A stretch of DNA of 13,048 nucleotides from DASWNP01 sp036399175 (lineage in GTDB: Bacteria; Acidobacteriota; Blastocatellia; Pyrinomonadales; Pyrinomonadaceae), in NCBI GenBank assembly GCA_036399175.1, contig DASWNP010000009.1:1-13048 (forward strand), read 5' to 3'. A program made the translations under genes and the position numbers. The notes under the pieces were generated by a model. The model saw only the letters and a program-made list of their open reading frames with translations. It was not told where the DNA came from and searched no databases. Below are positions 5,566-11,738 of the stretch, one piece after another (within the stretch, counting starts at the first letter, position 1; each line of letters opens with the position of its first letter).

Positions 5566-6699
5566 GTGTCTTTTGAGCCTAAGTTCATTGTCATCCCGCT
5601 ACTCCTCCTTCTCCTGCTGACGACGCCGGCCGCAGCGCAGAAGAAGCCCTGCTTCACGCGCGAGACGCGTGTGCAGGCCGAGCGCACGGCGAAAGTCTGG
5701 CGTGAGCCCGACCCCGGCTACGACCCAGTCCTCGGCTACAACCCCTCTACGAATCCGGTCAGGGGCGCGCCGGAGGTTGACGAGAACGGTCTGGCGAAGC
5801 CCATCAAGTGCGTCGCCAACAAAGACCCACGCCCGGGTGCCGGTACCACGCCGAAGTTCCATTGCTCGGTCGAGGGCGTCACGGATGAGAACGGCGAGCC
5901 CATCCGCTACAAGGTGAAACCGCACTTCAAGGGGCAGTCCCCCCAGAAGCGCAACGGCGAGATTTACGGCGAGTTCCTCTCCTCGCGCTTCTCGAAGGCA
6001 CTGGGCTTCTTCGCCGACGACGAGTGGGTGGCCGACGTCACCTGCCCCGACTGTGAGAAGAGCCTGACGAGCGGCTTCCAGGGCGCGCGCTTCGAGCCAT
6101 TTCAGCCAGCCGCCGGCGTCGAGCTGCATATGGGTCGGGGGCTCGACGTCAACTGCAACAACAAAGACTCCGCTCCGCTCGACGGGGCGCTGCGGGGGCT
6201 GCTCCAGGGCGGCGCGCCGCGCGCCGAGATAGACGCTTTCAAACTCTGGCTCGCCTTCATCGACCACGGCGATACGAAGACCGACAACCAGAAGTTCGCC
6301 TGCCTTAAGTGGACGAAGAACGCTGACGGCTCTCTGACGTGCGATGAGGGAGAGGCCGTTTATTACGTGAGCGACATGGGCTCGACCTTCGGCTATTCAA
6401 GAGACAGCGAGAAGAAGGCGAGGCTGACGGGTTGGAGCGGCAAAGACCCGCTCCGCGTGCGCGGCGGCAAGTGCACGGCGAACGCCAAGAGCGTGGGCGA
6501 TGTGACTGTCGGCGAGGAGGGGCGACAGCTTCTGGCGCAGGGTCTTCAGAGGCTGCTCGACGCTGAGGCGAAGGACGGTCTTATCACGAAGGTCTTCCGC
6601 GCCTCACGCAACCACGAGCGCGACCAACCGCCGGAGGCGTGGGCTGCGGAGTTCGTGCGCAAGGCCAAAATGATCATCGACGCACGCTGCTCGAACTGA
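5566..6699 (+). CDS. Secreted protein with protein-kinase-like catalytic motifs
   Basis: This is a 377-residue protein with a clear signal peptide (residues 1-24: poly-Leu core, PAAA then Q), so it acts outside the cytoplasm. The centre carries HGDTKTDNQ at 234-242, which fits the kinase catalytic-loop pattern HxDxKxxN, and DMGSTFG at 270-276, which fits the metal-binding DxG. Candidates for the ATP-binding lysine and its glutamate partner are K116/K118 and E132/E136 in NGEIYGEFLSSRFSKALGF. Several cysteines (C29, C82, C100, C160, C163, C197, C246, C259) suggest disulfides, in line with export. Related proteins I remember from soil bacteria share the pattern HxDxKxDNQ...DxGxTFG but have no assigned function. 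The start is GTG at 5566, preceded by AAAGGT. It stands alone on the plus strand. Extracellular kinase or a pseudo-kinase binding protein are both possible. Confidence 0.8.
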   Translation: MSFEPKFIVIPLLLLLLLTTPAAAQKKPCFTRETRVQAERTAKVWREPDPGYDPVLGYNPSTNPVRGAPEVDENGLAKPIKCVANKDPRPGAGTTPKFHCSVEGVTDENGEPIRYKVKPHFKGQSPQKRNGEIYGEFLSSRFSKALGFFADDEWVADVTCPDCEKSLTSGFQGARFEPFQPAAGVELHMGRGLDVNCNNKDSAPLDGALRGLLQGGAPRAEIDAFKLWLAFIDHGDTKTDNQKFACLKWTKNADGSLTCDEGEAVYYVSDMGSTFGYSRDSEKKARLTGWSGKDPLRVRGGKCTANAKSVGDVTVGEEGRQLLAQGLQRLLDAEAKDGLITKVFRASRNHERDQPPEAWAAEFVRKAKMIIDARCSN

Positions 6700-6860
6700 A
6701 GGGCAGCGGAGAATACTTGGGATAAATGACAAAGGCTCGTAGCTGCGCTGCGAAGATTGATCTGAGGCGATGAACGTCTTGAACAGGGCTATCTATATCT
6801 CTATGGCTTAAAAGCAGGCGGCAGTTTTAGTCGGCGTCGAGCACGGGCGGCAGTTCTCTG
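6700..6860. other. Gene-free stretch after the secreted protein gene
   Basis: No coding frame of substance, RNA gene or clear terminator is visible. The motif GCGGCAGTT occurs twice (near 6818 and 6847) as a short direct repeat. The remnant of a VWA-type gene begins near its right end. Confidence 0.4.
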
Positions 6861-7452
6861 CCTTCAGGAAGGAATCGAACCGGCGGGAACGATCAAACTC
6901 GTCTTCTGCCTCTGCCCATACCGACGCGGGGCGGCGGGGGCGGTAGCGGGGGCGGCCCAGGATCGAGCCGGGCTGACTACGAACGCGGCGAGCGCTATCT
7001 ACGCGACTTGGCGGAGTTGACGGGCGGGAGGGTTTACGAGGCGGGCAGAGACTTGAGCCGCCTGCGGGATGCCTTCCACGATATCGCCGAGGAACTGCGC
7101 CGCCGGTACAGCCTCGGCTACTACCCGGTGGCGGGGGGCGCAGGGCGGTCGCCGCAGAATAAGGGTACGGGTCGAACGGCCTGGCGTCGCCGTGAGGGCG
7201 CGAGACAGCTACATCTACGGCACTGCGGCAGCCGCACCCGACGACGCAGATGGAAGGGTGAAGGGTGATGAGTCGCAGACGACGGCACCGGTGTTACGAA
7301 AGAAGCCTTTCGCGGCTCTGAGGACAAATCTGACGCTCTTTTGTGCGCGTGCCGGCCGGGTGGTGCCTCTCTTCGGCTTGTACTTCAAGCCAGAGAATTT
7401 GAGCCTGTACGAAAAGTCGGTTGATTTCGCCACTTTTCACGTAAAGCCTTGA
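6861..7452 (+). pseudogene. 3' remnant of a VWA-domain secreted protein, frameshifted
   Basis: The first frame reads a Gly-rich linker (PTRGGGGGSGGGPGSS), then ADYERGERYLRDLAELTGGR, and DAFHDIAEELRRRYSLGYYP. This is the C-terminal signature of the VWA-related proteins common in Acidobacteria (in intact members followed by R-x-I-x-V-x-V-x-R-P-G-x-x-V-x-A-R-x-x-Y). That continuation is present here, but in another frame: GGRRRIRVRVERPGVAVRAR, then DSYIYG. The shift falls at or next to a run of six G at 7133-7138, where removal of one G would restore the frame. The N-terminal signal peptide and VWA domain are missing altogether, so the gene is a truncated remnant even if the G-run is a sequencing error. 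The second frame stops at 7450-7452; its last 50 or so codons are not recognisable. Confidence 0.75.
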
Positions 7453-7474
7453 CTGTAAAACCTCGCAGGGAAAG

Positions 7475-8266
7475 TCAGCGATATGCATGTACGCGAGCCT
7501 TTACCGCGTTAGCCCGTGCACTATAGGTGATACGGCCGGCGGCATCCACGGGCAGGCGCGCACGCATCCGTGCTTTGAGAAGCGCCAGGTCATCGGACTC
7601 CATAGTTGCGAGCTGTGGGCCGACGCTCGGCCCTCCGAGGATGGTCGTCCAGTAGTCGTCGAAATCGGCGAACGTCCGTCGCACTGTAATCTCCCGCGTT
7701 TCTATCGAATCCAAACCCGCAGCAGTCCACAAGTCCCGCATGGCGTCTATTCGAGATGCGTCAGGACTCGGCGGCACCGGGACTGCGATGCCCAACCCTC
7801 GCATCTCAACCTGCAACGCCTCGTAAGGAAAACTACCGCCTTCCATGTCCCACGCGTAGGCGGTGACGATGCCGCCCGGGCAGACCACTCGTGCCATTTC
7901 GGCGACGCCCCTGGCCGGGTCGGGGACGAAGAAAATCACCAGAGACATGACAGCCGCGTCGAACGTGTCGTCGGGGAAAGGCAGTGCCATCGCATCGCCC
8001 TGCCGAAACTGTGCGACACGCGCGGCGGGCCGTGTGCGCGCGTAGGCGAGCTGCCCCTCGGACGGGTCTATGCCATGTACCGAGGCCGGCGCGCAACGCT
8101 CGACGAGCATCTCGGTAAAGGCACCGTTGCCGCAGCCGACGTCGAGCCATCGCAGACCTGATTGCGGGGCAAGCCAGTCGAGGAAAGTCTCACCCGCGAG
8201 CCGGCTCCACTCCCCCATGTATCGTTCGTAGGCAGCCCCGTCGTCGAAGCGTATTTGGTCGGTCAC
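7475..8266 (-). CDS. Class I SAM-dependent methyltransferase
   Basis: This is a 263-residue protein, full length for the family. The N-terminal MTDQIRFDDGAAYERYMGEW is the usual lead-in of this methyltransferase group. Motif I is LDVGCGNG (41-48), the acidic residue binding the ribose is in HGIDPSEGQ (64-72), FRQGDAMALPFPDDTFD (87-103) is the adenine-contact and motif II region, and FDAAVMSLVIFFVPDPARGV is motif III onward. The substrate is not readable from the sequence; relatives act on small molecules. The start is a GTG at 8266 with only a weak ribosome-binding site. It is preceded on its own strand by a 280-base leader with a strong hairpin (8348-8415) and stands as a single transcription unit. 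Confidence 0.88.
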   Translation of the reverse strand: MTDQIRFDDGAAYERYMGEWSRLAGETFLDWLAPQSGLRWLDVGCGNGAFTEMLVERCAPASVHGIDPSEGQLAYARTRPAARVAQFRQGDAMALPFPDDTFDAAVMSLVIFFVPDPARGVAEMARVVCPGGIVTAYAWDMEGGSFPYEALQVEMRGLGIAVPVPPSPDASRIDAMRDLWTAAGLDSIETREITVRRTFADFDDYWTTILGGPSVGPQLATMESDDLALLKARMRARLPVDAAGRITYSARANAVKARVHAYR

Positions 8267-8553
8267 TATTAGTGTTTACCCCCGGTCGGACTACCTGCGA
8301 AAAGGGGCTATGTCGCGGTGTCTCGTGCCGCGTCACGCACTGAAGCTCAGCCGCCCGGCACGCCCGAGATTGTAGCAACCCTTAAGTAGAGGCAGAGCGT
8401 GCCCGGGGTCGGCTGCAACGCGAAGTTATGCCGTCGCCTCCTGCCGCTCGGTCATTCCGCTCTGCAAGGTGGCGTCAAGACAAAGAGCAGCGAGACGAAA
8501 GGAGGCCGTACGTCGAAGCCGCTGATCTACTACTCTCGGCCTGCATCGGCGGG
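8267..8553. other. Intergenic region with a strong hairpin
   Basis: No gene is visible. A bulged stem pairs 8348-8363 (CAGCCGCCCGGCACGC) with 8397-8415, with a 33-base loop. Just outside it, 8411-8430 reads GGCTGCAACGCGAAGTTATG and has the look of one half of an integron attC site; GTTATGCC recurs at 8553-8560, overlapping the stop codon of the membrane protein gene. The hairpin would lie in the leader RNA of the methyltransferase or downstream of the membrane protein gene; no U-run follows, so it is not a classic terminator. Confidence 0.5.
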
Positions 8554-9168
8554 TTATGCCGCGCCCTGTTCGGGTCGCCCATGCGCAGCACGACGAAACA
8601 GCCAGGCCGATCCGACGAACAGCGCGACGAAGAACCCGTTCAGCGCCGAAAGCTCCATCGGCCCGCTCCAGGGGTATCCCAACCCGGCGACCAGTGCGAT
8701 CACGCCGACCGACATCTGAGCGAGCGCCGTAGCCAACAGCGCGAGGGCCATCCCACGAGGTCGAAAGCGCGCGATGAGAGCGCCGATAATCCCGACGGCG
8801 AGCACCCCGAAGTACATCAGGTTGGCAGGGTCGCCATCTCTCCCGATGATACCGGCGCCGAGGCTCAGCCAGACGAGGAGGAACGCGGCCGCGAGCGCGA
8901 CGCCGACGGCGAGTCGATACGTGGTGTTGACTTTCATCCTCGTTGCCAACTCATAGGTGACACCAACGACGAGCAGGAGAGCGCCGGCGAAAGCGAAATC
9001 AGCCACACTCCAGTTCACTTCGTCGCTGAACTGCATCGCAACCAAGGGCAGCAGCAGCACGAGCGCTGCGGCGGCCCAAAACGCTATCCTCCAACGGCTC
9101 CCGCGCCGTCCGCCAACGTTTCCCGTGTTTCCTGTCATTGTCCTGCTTCCGTGCATGTTTGTGTTCAT
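8554..9168 (-). CDS. Six-helix integral membrane protein of unknown function
   Basis: This is a 204-residue protein with a short basic N-terminus (GGRRGSRWR) followed by about six hydrophobic segments: AFWAAAALVLLLPLVAM, VADFAFAGALLLVVGVTYEL, YRLAVGVALAAAFLLVWLSL, LMYFGVLAVGIIGALIA, GMALALLATALAQMSVGVIA and FFVALFVGSAWLF. There are no channel, transporter or enzyme motifs I can name; it is likely an inner-membrane protein. I chose the ATG at 9168 because GGAAG lies just upstream; in-frame ATGs at 9156 and 9138 are alternatives, and the frame is open to 9255. The stop codon TAA is part of GCATAAC, which resembles an attC half-site. Plus-strand frames over the same region are shadows. Confidence 0.75.
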   Translation of the reverse strand: MNTNMHGSRTMTGNTGNVGGRRGSRWRIAFWAAAALVLLLPLVAMQFSDEVNWSVADFAFAGALLLVVGVTYELATRMKVNTTYRLAVGVALAAAFLLVWLSLGAGIIGRDGDPANLMYFGVLAVGIIGALIARFRPRGMALALLATALAQMSVGVIALVAGLGYPWSGPMELSALNGFFVALFVGSAWLFRRAAHGRPEQGAA

Positions 9169-9553
9169 CATTCTTCCAAGGTTGATGGAGAGGGGGCACG
9201 TTGCAATGTACTTTATTCTGCAAAGTCGTGCAAGCGGATATTCGCTCACGCGCACTAAGTATCGGTCATCTCTCGGTTATGTGCGCTTGCGACAGACTCT
9301 TCGAGATTGTTGTGATAGAGCACGGCATCGCCTCCGCGACCGCGAGAGTAATCCTCACACATTATCGCAGCAGAGCATCAGGCTTTCTTCCGGCTGATAC
9401 TAAAAGGGGTTCACTTGCTATGGCTTACATCACTACAGCCGTGCGGCTCTGGTAGTTCCCGTCTAACGCCCTGCATCACTCGCCGCGCGGACGGGTGAAG
9501 CGGGAGTAGAACTCGGCAGGGGCGCAACTGGCGAGTGCATGTAAGTAATGAAA
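9169..9553. other. Intergenic region, degenerate attC-like element near its end
   Basis: There is no credible gene. At 9461-9467 GTCTAAC, followed five bases later by GCATCACTCGCC (9473-9484), is matched by the inverted GGCGAGTGCATG at 9530-9541, giving a 10-12 bp stem across a 45-base loop. The first part fits the attC pattern RYYYAAC plus five bases plus a pairing arm, but the opposite end lacks GTTRRRY. Confidence 0.35.
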
Positions 9554-9819
9554 AGCTGTTTGAAAAGTCCCGCAAGGGACTGTCGATAATAGCCAGAGCG
9601 TTTATCGCTGGGACACGAGTTACAACCCTGCTCAGTCCCGTAGGGACGGCTGAGCCTTATTCAGCCGTCCCTACGGGACTGCGACAATAGATGCGCTCTT
9701 AAACCCAGCGATAAATCGCTGGGCTATTTTCAGATTGTCCCTTGCGGGACAATGTCGCTCCTGTTTCCAAACAGCTTGTCCTTGCGGGACAATCTTGTTC
9801 CTGTTTTCCAAACAGCTTC
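9554..9819. repeat. Mosaic of nested palindromes, large imperfect inverted repeat
   Basis: Left arm (about 9554-9653) and right arm (about 9661-9776) carry the same ordered blocks in opposite orientation: AGCTGTTTG, GTCCCGCAAGGGAC, AATAGCC...TTTATCGCTGGG, and CAGTCCCGTAGGGACGGCTG. A third partial copy of the outer blocks follows at 9775-9819. Many blocks are themselves palindromes, such as ATTGTCCC/GGGACAAT at 9734-9753, CCCAGCGAT/ATCGCTGGG at 9704-9723 and CTGTTT/AAACAG at 9761-9774 and 9801-9815. The array ends at the 3' end of the next minus-strand gene. It resembles REP-like extragenic palindromes built by duplication. Confidence 0.85.
9633..9681. repeat. Perfect 21-bp stem hairpin at the centre of the palindrome block
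   Basis: Bases 9633-9653 are the exact reverse complement of 9661-9681, with a seven-base loop (GCCTTAT). The arms contain CAGTCCCGTAGGGACGGCTG and so are internally palindromic too. There is no U-run, so a simple intrinsic terminator is not indicated. Confidence 0.9.
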
Positions 9820-10284
9820 TTAGATAACCTCTGCATCCACCACATATTCGCATCCAAGAGCACTACAGAACTTCCTGAGAGCAGCCTCATCAATTTCATT
9901 CGCCACATAAAACGGGTCAGAAGGTAAATCATGCCAAGACAGGATAATTTTATCATTCCGATAAACCCGCAAATGGCTACATACCTCCGGCTCAGCGTAT
10001 CTCTCCGAGAGAGCAGCGAAACCTTGCAGGTTCTCTTCCGTAATCGGCATATAGAAAATCTTCGGGCGCATGTTCAGCCAGCCTTGATTGAGTTCGTTTT
10101 CGTAGGCAGCCGGTCTCTTCCGCAAATATGCTGCAAGACGGGGAACGTCTACCCCTTCAAGACACAGAACAGAATTGCTCGGAAATAGATGAGGAAGCTG
10201 GCGGAGAAATTCATAGAAATCCACAGGAGATACTTCCCAGCATGGCGACTCGACAATTTCTGGAAGCTCGGCTTTAGTTTTCAT
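9820..10284 (-). CDS. Hypothetical cytoplasmic protein
   Basis: This is a 154-residue acidic soluble protein without signal peptide or membrane segment. I see alternating helix and strand patterns (SPVDFYEFLRQLPHLFPSNS, VPRLAAYLRKRPAAYE, KIFYMPITEENLQGFAALSE, HLRVYRNDKIILSWHDLPSD, DEAALRKFCSALGCEYVVD) but recognise no family. The start at 10284 (ATG) is the best ATG; the frame is open to 10356, but the added residues are basic and unlike the rest. Base composition is clearly lower in GC than the flanking operons, suggesting separate acquisition. Its 3' end abuts the palindrome block, which could protect or terminate its transcript. It is monocistronic. Confidence 0.65.
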   Translation of the reverse strand: MKTKAELPEIVESPCWEVSPVDFYEFLRQLPHLFPSNSVLCLEGVDVPRLAAYLRKRPAAYENELNQGWLNMRPKIFYMPITEENLQGFAALSERYAEPEVCSHLRVYRNDKIILSWHDLPSDPFYVANEIDEAALRKFCSALGCEYVVDAEVI

Positions 10285-10612
10285 GGCTTCGTCATCCGGC
10301 TGGTCAGAAATAAATTGGCTGTCCGACGCCCGGCATCGGCGGCGTGCATAGAGCATGAGTGCTGAGAGGCATGGAGAATGAAGATTTCGTTCCCCCTTGA
10401 TCTGGGGAGTCCGATAATTATCTTTATATTTACAATATAAAGATAATTTAATTTGGTGTTATCGGACTGGGCTGTTGGCTCAACGCTCTCTCTGCACCTT
10501 GCTATATTCATTCCTTGAGATAGGCTCAGGAGCGAAGACTCGGCGGCACGTAAAGGACGTTAGGATATATCAATTTCTCTGGTTGGAGTTTAGCATTTTG
10601 TACAGCGGAGAT
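10285..10612. other. Gene-free AT-rich region between the hypothetical gene and the molybdenum operon
   Basis: No credible gene or RNA is visible. It contains the cruciform at 10408-10468 and, at 10321-10343, GTCCGACGCCCGGCATC, which is similar to the 9461-9477 attC-like half. It is the downstream boundary of the minus-strand operon that ends at 10613. Confidence 0.45.
10408..10468. repeat. AT-rich two-tier palindrome (possible cruciform or recombination site)
   Basis: The inner stem is 10417-10430 against 10434-10447 (14 perfect pairs, loop TAC). The outer stem is AGTCCGATAA (10408-10417) against TTATCGGACT (10459-10468), with an 11-base bulge on the right. Read as 11-12 bp inverted arms around a 7-9 base core, the inner part has the geometry of a tyrosine-recombinase core site. 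The blocks TCCGATAAT and TTTATATTTACAATA recur at 5299-5339. Confidence 0.85.
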
Positions 10613-11704
10613 TCAGGGCGCAGTGTCGTGCAGCTCGCACGTCATCTCAATCATCGTCCGGCGGAATCCCATGCGCGCGAAGAGCCGCTGCGCCGTCTCA
10701 TTCCGCTCGGCCGTCAACAGCACCACGCGCGGCACACTACGCGACCTGAAGAACTCAAGCGCCGCGTCGAGGAGCAGACGCCCGACGCCCAAGCCGCGAT
10801 GCTCCGGATCGACGATGACGTCGTGCAGGACGCCCGCCGGCCCGCGCAGCGCCATGTAGTCGTACCCCTCGACGGCGGCGTAGGCGTAACCGAGCACGTC
10901 TCCGTTGTCGTCGGCGACGAGGATGGCCGTGTCCGAGTCTTCGAGCTGCGCTCCGATGAAGGACGCGTAGTCGGTTGGCGTCCGGTGACTCGCGGCCAGG
11001 AAGCGCTGCGGGTCGAAGTCGTGATGCTCCCGGACGAGGAGCGCGCCGAGGCGGCCGATTATCGGCAGGTCGGCAGGCGTCGCGCGACGGACGATAGCCC
11101 CGGCCTCAATCAGGCGCGAGAAATCATCCGGCGTGTCTACGTCCACCTCGCCGCAGGGGAAGGGTAAGAAGTGCGTCTCCGAAGCGTGTCTCTTAATAAC
11201 TTGCTTTGCGCCGGCCTCTCCTTCGAGCCGAGCCAGTTCGGCGAAGAGCGCCCTGCTGAATAAGGCCGGCACGCCGAAGCTTCCGCCATACGTCGAGGCG
11301 ACAACGGGGCTTCCTGTGGCGCGGTGCGCCGCGACGAGGCCGGAGATGACATCGGAGGTGACGTGAGGCTGGTCGCACAGCAGAAGGACGGCCGCAGTCG
11401 CATCACCTTCCGCACGGATAAGACCTTCTACGCCCGCACGGACTGACGACGCCATCCCGGTCTCCCAGAGGGGATTCAACACTTCCAGCACGGCGAGCCC
11501 TTCAAATTCGCGTCTCGACACCTCGGCGTATGCGCCCGTTACCACGATGACGGGATAGCACCCTGCGCCCAGCGCGGCGAGGGCGGCGCGCCTGAGCAGA
11601 CTCTCGCCCCTGTACTGAAGAGTCTGCTTCGGGCTGCCCATGCGGGAGGACGACCCCGCCGCCAGGACAACAGCGCCGACGCTCACCGAGTTGCTTTCGA
11701 CCAA
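10613..11704 (-). CDS. MocA-like nucleotidyltransferase fused to a GNAT acetyltransferase
   Basis: This 363-residue protein has two domains. Residues 1-200 are a MobA-like NTP transferase of the molybdopterin cytidylyltransferase (MocA) type: LAAGSSSRMGSPK (14-26) is the nucleotide-binding loop, LLLCDQPHV (107-115) the metal-binding region, and DVDTPDD (188-194) the C-terminal signature. In known enzymes this step attaches CMP to the molybdenum cofactor for hydroxylases of the xanthine oxidase family. Residues about 204-360 are a GNAT acetyltransferase: IVRRATPADLPIIGRL, VLHDVIVDPEHRGLGVGRLL (acetyl-CoA loop HRGLGVGRLL), and a final NETAQRLFARMGF. The start is TTG at 11704 with GGAGGG about ten bases upstream; GTG at 11686 is possible. 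It follows xdhC by 34 bases in the same operon, which supports the molybdenum role. The acetyltransferase partner is unusual and its target unknown. Confidence 0.85.
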   Translation of the reverse strand: MVESNSVSVGAVVLAAGSSSRMGSPKQTLQYRGESLLRRAALAALGAGCYPVIVVTGAYAEVSRREFEGLAVLEVLNPLWETGMASSVRAGVEGLIRAEGDATAAVLLLCDQPHVTSDVISGLVAAHRATGSPVVASTYGGSFGVPALFSRALFAELARLEGEAGAKQVIKRHASETHFLPFPCGEVDVDTPDDFSRLIEAGAIVRRATPADLPIIGRLGALLVREHHDFDPQRFLAASHRTPTDYASFIGAQLEDSDTAILVADDNGDVLGYAYAAVEGYDYMALRGPAGVLHDVIVDPEHRGLGVGRLLLDAALEFFRSRSVPRVVLLTAERNETAQRLFARMGFRRTMIEMTCELHDTAP

Positions 11705-11738
11705 TCTGAGAATGCCCTCCCTAATCAGCCTTCGCTCC

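Noticed and set aside
5599..6267. 222-codon minus-strand open frame opposite the secreted protein gene
   Set aside because: The plus strand has a signal peptide and conserved motifs; the minus translation is a shadow of high-GC codon structure.
8428..9258. 276-codon plus-strand open frame opposite the membrane protein gene
   Set aside because: The translation is strongly charged and repetitive (many Glu, Gln, Arg, Asp), and it is the antisense of a clean six-helix membrane protein; it is a GC-rich shadow.
9554..9819. CRISPR array
   Set aside because: The repeats are inverted and nested rather than direct and evenly spaced, and no cas genes are present.
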